A stretch of DNA of 64,000 nt from Promicromonospora sp042731755 (GTDB lineage Bacteria; Actinomycetota; Actinomycetes; Actinomycetales; Cellulomonadaceae), in NCBI RefSeq assembly GCF_042731755.1, contig NZ_JBHWLR010000004.1, positions 62,001 through 126,000 of the forward strand, given 5' to 3'. Below the pieces are notes generated by a model. The model was not told the DNA's origin and ran no database searches. It saw nothing but the letters and a program-made list of their open reading frames with translations. A program made the position numbers and the translations under genes. Of this stretch, positions 57,349 to 64,000 are shown in pieces (position 1 is the first letter of the stretch; each line of letters begins with the position of its first letter).

Positions 57349-58098
57349 ATGACTTCCCCGCAGACGACCGGCACGCCACCGCGCACCACCCTGACCCGTG
57401 CCCGGGTGCTGGAGTCGGCGGTCGCCCTGGCGGACCGGGAGGGTCTCGGCGCGCTCACCATGCGGAGCCTGGCCCGCGAGCTCGGCATCGAGGCGATGTC
57501 GATCTACCACCACGTCGCCAACAAGGAGGACCTGCTCGACGGCGTGGTGGACGTCGTGGCGGCGGAGATCCAGGACGCGGTGGCCCTGCTCGACCCCCTC
57601 CCCGACGACGCGCCGCCGTCCGCCTGGAAGCCCGCGATGCGCCGGCAGATCCTCACGGCGCGCACGGTGCTGCTGCGCCACCCCTGGGCGTCGACCGTCC
57701 TGGAGACGCGGACGTCCTTCAGCCTGCACATCGTCCGGTACTGCGACTCGCTCCTCGGGCTGATGCGCCGCGGCGGCTTCTCCTGGGACCTGGTGCACCA
57801 CGCGATGCACGCCCTGGGCAGCCGGGCGTTCGGGTTCTCCCAGGAACTCTTCGAGCCCGACGGCGCCACTGCGGGCTCGGCCGCCGGCGGCGGCGCCCGG
57901 GAGGGCGCCGACGACGAGGCCGCCGCAATGCTCCAGCAGATGGCCGACCAGGTGCCGCACATGGTCGAGATGCTGGCCGAGGTCGCCCACGACGAGCCGG
58001 GCGCCACCCTGGGCTGGTGCGACGACCAGACCGAGTTCGAGTTCGGGCTGGACCTGATCCTGGACGGGCTCGACCGGCTGGCCGGGCGCGCGGCCTGA
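57349..58098 (+). CDS. TetR family regulator of the oxidoreductase pair
   Basis: This 249-residue repressor has helix-turn-helix VLESAVALADREGLGALTMRSLARELGIEAMSIYHHVANKEDLLDGVVDVV, close to the tetracycline-repressor class (TetR_C-type helical core). An Ala/Gly-rich insert (near residues 180-195) interrupts the C-terminal domain. ATG 57349 follows TAGGAT by nine bases. It is divergent from the F420/NAD(P) oxidoreductase operon and probably binds the double CTTAC-N3-GTAAG operator between them. The inducing compound is unknown, possibly a substrate of those enzymes. Confidence 0.9.
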   Translation: MTSPQTTGTPPRTTLTRARVLESAVALADREGLGALTMRSLARELGIEAMSIYHHVANKEDLLDGVVDVVAAEIQDAVALLDPLPDDAPPSAWKPAMRRQILTARTVLLRHPWASTVLETRTSFSLHIVRYCDSLLGLMRRGGFSWDLVHHAMHALGSRAFGFSQELFEPDGATAGSAAGGGAREGADDEAAAMLQQMADQVPHMVEMLAEVAHDEPGATLGWCDDQTEFEFGLDLILDGLDRLAGRAA

Positions 58099-58124
58099 CG
58101 TCGCCGGCGCCCGGCACCGGAGGG

Positions 58125-59363
58125 TCAGCGCAGCGGGTCGAACGGCCGGATCTCCTCCGGCGTCTCCCCCGTCGTGATCTGCGTGGCCAGCGCGCGGCCG
58201 GTCGCGGGGCCCAGCACCATGCCCCACATGCCGTGGCCGCCGGCCACGTAGACGTCGGGTGCCGCCGTCGCGCCCACCAGCGGCAGCCCGTCCGGCGTCA
58301 CCGGCCGGGAGCCCACCCACTCGTCCTCGCGGGAGTCCAGGTCGACGCCCTCGAAGAGGCCGCGCACCGAGTTCACGATGGCCTTGATCCGCCGGGGCTG
58401 GAATGGCTCGTCGGGGCCCCGGAACTCCATGGTCCCGGCGACCCGCAGCCGCCCCTGGTACGGGGTGCAGGCCACGCGGCGGGCCGGGAAGTAGACCGGG
58501 TGGTCGATAGGCGGTCCGGACACGGGCACGCTGAACGAGTACCCCCGCCCCGCCTGCACCCGGGTGCGCACGCCGAGCCGCCGGGTCAGGTCCGGGAGCC
58601 ACGCGCCCGTGGCGACCACGACGGCGTCCGCCCGCAGCGGGTCACGACCGGCGACGTCGACCTCGGACCCGCCGTCCGGCAGGGTCCGGACGTCCGTCAC
58701 CCGAGCGTCCGTGAGCACCTTCGCGCCCCGCGCGCTGACCGACGTCGCCAGCGCCTCCACGTACGGCCCCGGCTCGATGTACCGCTGCCCCTCCAGGGTC
58801 CACGCCGACCGGACCTCCCGGGAGAGGTGGGGCACGCGGACGCCGTCGGGCACCCGGGACAGCCTGATCTCCTGGCCGGCCTTCGCGACCGACCGCAGCT
58901 CGTGGACGAACGGACGCGACTCCCGCTCCTGCTCGAACCCGACCACCCAGGGCCTGGCGTACGACGTCGCGTGCACGCCCCCGGCCTCCAGCTCGTCGTA
59001 CGCCTCGAGCGCCATGCGGTCGATCGGGGTGAGGGCGGCCATCGCGCGCTGCCAGGCGCCGGGCGTCGCGTGGGACATGAACCGGGCGAGGAAGCCCCAG
59101 AGCGCCCGGTCGAACCGGAACGGGACGCTGAGGGCGGCGTCGGGGTCGAGCATCGCCTTCGGCCCGTAGGCCCAGAGCGACGGGTCGGCCAGCGGCATCG
59201 CCATGCCCGGGGTGAGCCAGCCGGCGTTGCCCCACGAGGAGCCGGACGCGACGCCGCGCCGGTCGAGGACCGTCACCTCCACGCCGCGTTCCTGCAGGTG
59301 CCAGGCGGTGGACAGGCCGACCATGCCGGCCCCGACGACGATCGCGGACTTGGTTTCCGTCAC
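58125..59363 (-). CDS. D-amino-acid dehydrogenase-like FAD oxidoreductase (DadA type)
   Basis: This 412-residue flavoenzyme starts with the FAD dinucleotide-binding fold SAIVVGAGMVGLSTAWHLQERGVEVTVLDRRGVASGSSWGNAGWL, a DadA hallmark. It ends GSRPVTPDGLPLVGATAAPDVYVAGGHGMWGMVLGPATGRALA, also typical of DAO-fold dehydrogenases. It would oxidise D-amino acids to keto acids and ammonia, probably passing electrons to the respiratory chain. ATG 59363 follows AGAAGGAG. It is a single gene; no racemase lies beside it. Confidence 0.88.
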   Translation of the reverse strand: MTETKSAIVVGAGMVGLSTAWHLQERGVEVTVLDRRGVASGSSWGNAGWLTPGMAMPLADPSLWAYGPKAMLDPDAALSVPFRFDRALWGFLARFMSHATPGAWQRAMAALTPIDRMALEAYDELEAGGVHATSYARPWVVGFEQERESRPFVHELRSVAKAGQEIRLSRVPDGVRVPHLSREVRSAWTLEGQRYIEPGPYVEALATSVSARGAKVLTDARVTDVRTLPDGGSEVDVAGRDPLRADAVVVATGAWLPDLTRRLGVRTRVQAGRGYSFSVPVSGPPIDHPVYFPARRVACTPYQGRLRVAGTMEFRGPDEPFQPRRIKAIVNSVRGLFEGVDLDSREDEWVGSRPVTPDGLPLVGATAAPDVYVAGGHGMWGMVLGPATGRALATQITTGETPEEIRPFDPLR

Positions 59364-59502
59364 GCTGGTGCTCCTTCTCGCGAGTGCAGTACCCCCAGTA
59401 CCCCTCCCCGTCGAGCGGCGGACTCCCCCATCGTCCGCCGCGCCGGTCGATTCGGCGCGACGGTTCCGTGAAGTGCGGCGGAACGCGGGGTGTGGAACGG
59501 CC

Positions 59503-59545
59503 GACGCCGCCCGCCCCGGGCGTGGCGCCCGGGGCGGACGGCGTC
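59503..59545. terminator. 20-bp hairpin after the aldo/keto reductase gene
   Basis: GACGCCGCCCGCCCCGGGCG (59503-59522) pairs with 59526-59545 with one mismatch across a TGG loop. It lies 20 nt past the stop of the aldo/keto reductase gene and ahead of the promoter of the D-amino-acid dehydrogenase gene. The rest of the 201-nt gap holds no gene. Confidence 0.7.
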
Positions 59546-59564
59546 GAGCGGCAGTGCCGAGGCG

Positions 59565-60620
59565 TCAGCCCAGGGGGCGCGCCAGGGGCTCGATCGCCGC
59601 GATCTCGTCCGCGGTCAGGGGGCCCGCCGCGAGCGCCGCGACGTTGTCCTCGAGCTGCGCCACCGACGACGCGCCGATGAGCGCCGACGTGACGCGCTCG
59701 TCCCGGAGCACCCAGGCGAGCGCGAGCTGCGCGAGCGTCTGCCCGCGGCCCGCGGCGATGTCGTTGAGCGCCTTGGCGCGGCCCAGGTAGTCCTCGGTGA
59801 GGGCCCGGTCCGAGAGGAACGGCGAGTCGGAGCGGGCCGCGCGGGACCCGGCCGGGGCGGCGCCGGCAAGGTACTTGCTGGTCAGCAGGCCCTGCTGCAG
59901 CGGGGAGAACACGATGGTCCCGACGCCCAGCTCGCCGACGACGTCGAGCAGCGACTCGCTCTGCACCCCGTCGTACCCGTCCTCGTGGGCGGGGTTCTCG
60001 ATGTGCCGGTTGAACATCGAGTAGGAGGGCTGGTGGATGAGCAGCGGGACGCCCAGCTCGCCGAGGATGCGGGCGGCGGCACGCGTGCGCGCCGGCGAGT
60101 AGTTGGAGACGCCGACATACAGCGCCTTGCCCTGCTGGACCGCGGAGGCGAGCGCGCCCATGGTCTCCTCGAGCGGCGTCGAGGGATCGGGCCGGTGGTG
60201 GTAGAAGACGTCGACGTAGTCGACACCCATCCGGGTCAGCGACTGGTCGAGGCTGGCCAGCAGGTACTTGCGCGAGCCGTGGTCGCCGTAGGGGCCGGGC
60301 CACATGTCGTAGCCGGCCTTCGTGGAGAGGATCAGCTCGTCGCGGTACGGCTTGAGGTCGGCGGCGAGGTGCCGGCCGAAGTTCGCCTCGGCCGCGCCGT
60401 AGGACGGGCCGTAGTTGTTCGCGAGGTCGAAGTGCGTGACGCCCAGGTCGAGCGCGCGGCGCAGGATGGCGCGCTGCGTCTCGAACGGGCTGGTGTCGCC
60501 GAAGTTGTGCCAGAGCCCCAGGGACAGCGCGGGCAGGTCAAGACCCGAGCGGCCGGTGCGGCGGTACTGCATGGTGTCGTAACGGTCCTCTGCTGCGAGG
60601 TACCGGGATGCGAGAGGCAT
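59565..60620 (-). CDS. Aldo/keto reductase, L-glyceraldehyde-3-phosphate reductase-like (YghZ)
   Basis: This 351-residue NADPH-dependent TIM-barrel reductase has the catalytic tetrad context FDLANNYGPSYG (Asp, Tyr), STKAGYD (Lys) and YHHRPDPSTP (His). The start MPLASRYLAAEDRYDTMQYRRTGRSGLDLPALSLGLWHNFGD matches the YghZ group, which has the same N-terminal lead, so I use ATG 60620. It reduces small aldehydes such as L-glyceraldehyde-3-phosphate or methylglyoxal. It is divergent from the large TerD-like gene, with 63 nt between the starts. Confidence 0.9.
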   Translation of the reverse strand: MPLASRYLAAEDRYDTMQYRRTGRSGLDLPALSLGLWHNFGDTSPFETQRAILRRALDLGVTHFDLANNYGPSYGAAEANFGRHLAADLKPYRDELILSTKAGYDMWPGPYGDHGSRKYLLASLDQSLTRMGVDYVDVFYHHRPDPSTPLEETMGALASAVQQGKALYVGVSNYSPARTRAAARILGELGVPLLIHQPSYSMFNRHIENPAHEDGYDGVQSESLLDVVGELGVGTIVFSPLQQGLLTSKYLAGAAPAGSRAARSDSPFLSDRALTEDYLGRAKALNDIAAGRGQTLAQLALAWVLRDERVTSALIGASSVAQLEDNVAALAAGPLTADEIAAIEPLARPLG

Positions 60621-60683
60621 ACGGCCATCGTGGCACGGGAAACCTGTCCGCCCGGACCACCGTTCCCTGCCATGATGCGCGTC

Positions 60684-62867
60684 ATGTCTGCGCAGATCTT
60701 CGACCTGGTCGTCCGCCGGACGTGGCGCGTCCCCCTGACCGCGGTCTCGTCCGGTGACGCCGCCTCGGTCGCCCGCCGGTTCGACGCCGTGCTCCTGACC
60801 TCGGGCTACAAGGCGTCGGGTCGGCTGCTCAGCTACCTGGGCACCCTGGCGCCGCAGGACGCGCGGCTGGTGGCGGTGCAGACCCTCGCCGTCGTGCACG
60901 AAGCGCTCGGCGCCCACGTGCAGCACAACACGTACTTCCAGGACTTCCCGCAGAACGTGCCGGACACGCTGGACTTCTGGGTGTCCTGCCTCCGGGACGC
61001 CCTGCAGGAGGTCCCGGGTGCCGTCGAGGCCTTCGCCGCGAGCTGCGGGATCAACCTGCTGGCCCTGCCCCGCTACGGCCGGTACCAGCACACCTACGAG
61101 GAGATGGTGACGGCGCACGACGCGTTCGTGCCCGCGCTCGGCGACCGGCGCACGGTGCTCGACGTGGGCGGCACGCTCGACGAGGAGGCCCACCGCCTCT
61201 ACCTCCACCTCGCGGGGAGCACCACCCCGCTGTCCGACGCCGATCTCGCCGCGCTCGCGCTGCTGGCCCAGCACTGCGGCGGCATGGGACAGCCCGCGGC
61301 GGTACCGACGCGCACGGCGCGCGCGATCGTCAACGCCACGCACGTGCTCTACGGGCGGGAGCCCGAGGCCGACACGGTCACCGACGTCCTGCGGCTGGCC
61401 TGCGCGCTGTCCGGCGGGGACGTGACACTGGAGACCGCGACGCGGTTCCGGTCGTTGCCGCGTCCGGTACGGCGCGTGCTGCTGGGCACGCTCGACGCGG
61501 TCGTGGCGGCGTCGCCCGCGAAGCTCGGCGACGTCGCCGCGCACCGGGAGGCGTGGAAGCGGCTCAGCGAGCGGCTGCACCCGCACGAGCACCGAGGCCT
61601 GCCGTCGGCCGCCCGGGTGTTCGCCGTCGCCCGGGGCGACGAGGACGCGCCGTCCCTGGCCGCCCGGGTCGAGCGCTCGCTCGCCTCGGGCGCCCGGGCG
61701 GAGGCGCTGCGGCTGCTCGCCGCGGCGCCCGGCACGCTCGTGCGGCGGGCGGACCACCTGCTGCGTTCCGCGGCGGACGACGTCGAGGCGGCCGCCGTGG
61801 CCGACGCCGTCGAGCGGGCGCTGCCCGGGGTGTCCGGCCGGGTCGTCCTCGGGCTGCGCGAGCACCTGGCGAACCGGCGTCTTGCCGACACGCGGCAGGG
61901 CACGGGGCGGCCGGGCGCTGGCCGGCGGGTCTTCGTCAACCGGCAGGGCGGCGCGTGGGCCGTGCCCGACGAGCGCCCGGACCTGCCCGCGGACGCCCTG
62001 ACGGCGCTGGCCCTGGCCTGCGACGCCGAGGTGCTCCGCCGGGTGCCTCGGCCGGACGAGCTGGTGGTCGACCCGGACCTGCTCGACGTTGCGCTCCCGT
62101 TGTCCGCACGCTCCCGGCCCGACGGCGCCGGGGTGCTGCCCCGCGGCTCGCGGACCCGGGTGACCGGTGAGCTGCTGCGGTTCTTCGTGCACTGGCGGCA
62201 GCGGAGCACGGACACGGACCTCGACCTCTCGTGCCTGCTGCTGGACCGCGACTTCGCCGACGCCGAGCACGTCTCGTGGACCCGGCTGCGCGGCGGCGGC
62301 TTCGTGCACTCCGGCGACCTCACCGAGGCCCCTGACGGCGCGACGGAGTTCGTCGACGTCAGGCTCTCCGGGATCCGGCGGGACGTCGTCGTGCCGGAGG
62401 TGCACGTGTACTCGGGCGAGCGGTTCGACGAGGTCGCCGAGGGCTTCTTCGGGTTCATGAGCCGCGACGTCGCACAGGCCGGGCTGCCGTTCGAGCCGGC
62501 GACTGTCCGCCTGAAGTCCGACCTGGCCGGCTCCGGCAAGGTCGCGGTCCCGGCGGCCTTCCTGCGGGCCGACGACGGCTGGGAGGCGCTCTGGCTGCAC
62601 CTGAACCTGCGCGGCCGGCCGAGCTACAACACCGTCGAGGCGCACCGCGTCACCACGACGACGCTGGTCCGGGACATCGCGGCGCGCCGCTACCTCACGG
62701 TGCGCTACCTGGTGGACCTGCTGCGGGCCGACGGCGTGAAGGTGCACCACGAGGTGCCGCAGGGCGCCGGGCCGGTGACGTATCTCGGGTTCGGCGCCCC
62801 GGAGGACCTGCCGACCGGCTCCCGCGTGGTCACGCCCCAGAACCTGCTCGACCTGGTGCCCGCCTGA
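60684..62867 (+). CDS. Large protein with TerD-like C-terminal domain
   Basis: This 727-residue cytoplasmic protein is mostly helical from residue 1 to about 450 (many Ala/Leu/Arg-rich repeats such as VERALPGVSGRVVLGLREHLANRRL). The last 270 residues are beta-rich and resemble TerD: VTGELLRFFVHWRQRSTDTDLDLSCLLLDRDFADAEHVSWTRL, then VDVRLSGIRRDVVVPEVHVYSGERFDEVAEGFFGFM. Acidic residues in TDLDLS could bind calcium as in TerD. It resembles the SCO0854-type proteins of Streptomyces, but I see no RING finger. Three ATGs are possible (60672, 60675, 60684); I choose the last. Confidence 0.7.
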   Translation: MSAQIFDLVVRRTWRVPLTAVSSGDAASVARRFDAVLLTSGYKASGRLLSYLGTLAPQDARLVAVQTLAVVHEALGAHVQHNTYFQDFPQNVPDTLDFWVSCLRDALQEVPGAVEAFAASCGINLLALPRYGRYQHTYEEMVTAHDAFVPALGDRRTVLDVGGTLDEEAHRLYLHLAGSTTPLSDADLAALALLAQHCGGMGQPAAVPTRTARAIVNATHVLYGREPEADTVTDVLRLACALSGGDVTLETATRFRSLPRPVRRVLLGTLDAVVAASPAKLGDVAAHREAWKRLSERLHPHEHRGLPSAARVFAVARGDEDAPSLAARVERSLASGARAEALRLLAAAPGTLVRRADHLLRSAADDVEAAAVADAVERALPGVSGRVVLGLREHLANRRLADTRQGTGRPGAGRRVFVNRQGGAWAVPDERPDLPADALTALALACDAEVLRRVPRPDELVVDPDLLDVALPLSARSRPDGAGVLPRGSRTRVTGELLRFFVHWRQRSTDTDLDLSCLLLDRDFADAEHVSWTRLRGGGFVHSGDLTEAPDGATEFVDVRLSGIRRDVVVPEVHVYSGERFDEVAEGFFGFMSRDVAQAGLPFEPATVRLKSDLAGSGKVAVPAAFLRADDGWEALWLHLNLRGRPSYNTVEAHRVTTTTLVRDIAARRYLTVRYLVDLLRADGVKVHHEVPQGAGPVTYLGFGAPEDLPTGSRVVTPQNLLDLVPA

Positions 62868-62962
62868 CGTCTAGGGTGTCGCCCGGGCGAGGCCATGCGG
62901 CGGCTTCCTTCTCACTCCTGGATGAACCTAGTCGCCGCGCTCTCCTCGCCCGCTCTCTTGCT

Positions 62963-63054
62963 CGACGCCGCGCGGCGTCGTCGTAACCCGGGTGTTGACC
63001 ACAGCGGTTGCTGCCAGAACGGACGTGCTCCTGGCAGCAGCTGCTGTGGTCAAC
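62963..63054. terminator. Palindrome and 24-bp hairpin between converging genes
   Basis: CGACGCCGCGCGGCGTCG (62963-62980) is a perfect palindrome, and GTTGACCACAGCGGTTGCTG (from 62994, arm to 63017) pairs with CAGCAGCTGCTGTGGTCAAC (arm 63031-63054) with two mismatches in 24. They lie between the TerD-like gene and the converging chitinase gene and should terminate both. The rest of 62868-63080 holds nothing recognisable. Confidence 0.65.
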
Positions 63055-63080
63055 GGATCTGACCCCGGTGGGTCAGCGGG

Positions 63081-64000
63081 TCAGCAGTAGAGGTTGCCGC
63101 CCGGGTCGACGCCCAGGGCGCTCGTGAAGCGCAGGTAGGTGTCCACGCGGCTCTGGACCTGGGCCGGGTTGCCGCCGTTGCACTCGATGGAGCCGTTGAT
63201 GCTCCGGATCGTCTCGCCGAACCCGGCGCCGTTCACGATGGCGTTGTGCGGCGTCATGGTGCCGGGGCCGTTCTGGGTGTTCCAGTACCAGAGGCCGGTC
63301 TTCCAGGCGATCGCCGAGTTGGTCGAGACCAGGTTCGGGTTGTTCAGCAGGTCGATGCCGAGGGCGTCGCCGGCGGCCTTGTAGTTGAAGTTCCAGCTGA
63401 GCTGGACGGGTCCGCGGCCGTAGTACTGGTCGGTGCCGGCCGGGCAGCCGTAGGGCTGGTTCCGGTCGCAGTAGTGCGGGTAGTTCGCCGTGTTCTGCTC
63501 GACGATGTGGACCAGCCCGCCGGTCTCGTGCGAGACGTTGGCGAGGAACGCCGCGGCCTCACGCTTCTGGACGGTCTCGCTGCCGCTGTTGGCGAACCCC
63601 GGGTACGCGCTGAGCGCGTCGACGAGGCCCGCGTAGGTGTAGAACGAGTTCCGGTTGGGGAAGAACGAGTTGAACTGGGCCTGGCTGACCGGGAAGTCGT
63701 CGGTGCCGGGCGGGTCGACCGGCGGCTCGCCGCCGTCGCAGGTGCCGACCCGCTCCCAGACGCCCCACTCGCCGGTGGTGCCGGGCGTCTCACCCTGGGT
63801 CCACCACTTGGCGCGCCACGAGGCGCCGGCGTGCGTGACGAGGTTGCCGCCGACGTAGACGGCGCCGGCACTCCAGGCGGGCGCGCTGCAGTCGGCGACC
63901 GCGGCGGGTGCGGCCGAGCCGCCCGCGGTGGCAGCCGAGCCGGGGACTGCGACGACCCCGGTCGTCAGGAGTGCGGCGACAAGGGTTGCGACAAAGAGCG
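63081..64000 (-). CDS. Secreted GH19 chitinase with chitin-binding module (5' end cut by window edge)
   Basis: The frame from the stop at 63081 runs off the right edge; about 306 residues are seen. The upstream-most part (LFVATLVAALLTTGVVAVPGSAATAG) is the hydrophobic core of a signal peptide. A CBM5/12-type module follows (CSAPAWSAGAVYVGG, then WRAKWWTQGETPG and WGVWERVGTC), then a Pro/Gly linker. The GH19 catalytic domain has AAFLANVSHETGGLVHIVEQN with the catalytic glutamate, QYYGRGPVQLSWNFNYKAAG, and the usual end GGNLYC. It would hydrolyse chitin outside the cell. The start codon lies just beyond position 64000. Confidence 0.95.
   Translation of the reverse strand, partial: LFVATLVAALLTTGVVAVPGSAATAGGSAAPAAVADCSAPAWSAGAVYVGGNLVTHAGASWRAKWWTQGETPGTTGEWGVWERVGTCDGGEPPVDPPGTDDFPVSQAQFNSFFPNRNSFYTYAGLVDALSAYPGFANSGSETVQKREAAAFLANVSHETGGLVHIVEQNTANYPHYCDRNQPYGCPAGTDQYYGRGPVQLSWNFNYKAAGDALGIDLLNNPNLVSTNSAIAWKTGLWYWNTQNGPGTMTPHNAIVNGAGFGETIRSINGSIECNGGNPAQVQSRVDTYLRFTSALGVDPGGNLYC

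Overview
This is a very GC-rich stretch from a high-GC Gram-positive bacterium (Actinomycetota). Several genes have actinobacterial hallmarks: a GTP-dependent PEP carboxykinase beside a RamB-type regulator, radA-disA, a GPP34-family protein, an F420-type oxidoreductase, and many leaderless-looking starts. With the plant-polymer and chitin hydrolases, a saprophytic Micrococcales member related to Promicromonospora, Isoptericola or Cellulosimicrobium seems likely. That placement is inference. I found no tRNA, rRNA, insertion sequence, phage gene or CRISPR array.

Region A (about 0.5-30 kb) is an L-arabinose / arabinoside island. It holds four sugar ABC importers: mmsAB-chvE, two CUT1 systems without their own ATPase, and ytfQRT-yjfF. 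It also holds a cytoplasmic GH51 arabinofuranosidase, a secreted GH43-GH51 two-enzyme arabinofuranosidase, the araB-araD-araA operon and two LacI repressors. The likely flow is: the secreted enzyme releases arabinose and oligosaccharides, the importers take them up, AbfA trims oligosaccharides inside, and AraA, AraB and AraD convert L-arabinose to D-xylulose-5-phosphate. Two operator types tie the island together: TACAACGNTG at five sites, and TGTTAGCGCTCACA at two sites with two looser relatives. A small alarmone synthetase and a GPP34 protein are interspersed.

Region B (30-45 kb) is mostly housekeeping: proC, a PAP2 phosphatase, radA-disA (c-di-AMP), mutY, argA, the glycerol operon glpD-glpF-glpK, a YqeB-tetR pair and an S33 peptidase. 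A 52-bp hairpin repeat lies in tandem after disA. An N-run at 45511-45520 marks a scaffold join that looks artefactual, at a strong hairpin.

Region C (45-64 kb) holds ramB/pckG, a trpS preceded by a 14-residue leader peptide with two Trp codons and a terminator (ribosome-mediated attenuation), two genes with MerR-type 19-bp-spacer promoters, trmL, a TetR-controlled F420/NAD(P) oxidoreductase pair, a D-amino-acid dehydrogenase-like enzyme, an aldo/keto reductase, a large protein with a TerD-like C-terminus, and the 3' part of a secreted GH19 chitinase.

Gene ends are repeatedly marked by unusually long, nearly perfect inverted repeats. Four of them form a covarying family (GTGTCAG-N6-AGGTC). 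They probably act as terminators, many of them bidirectional.
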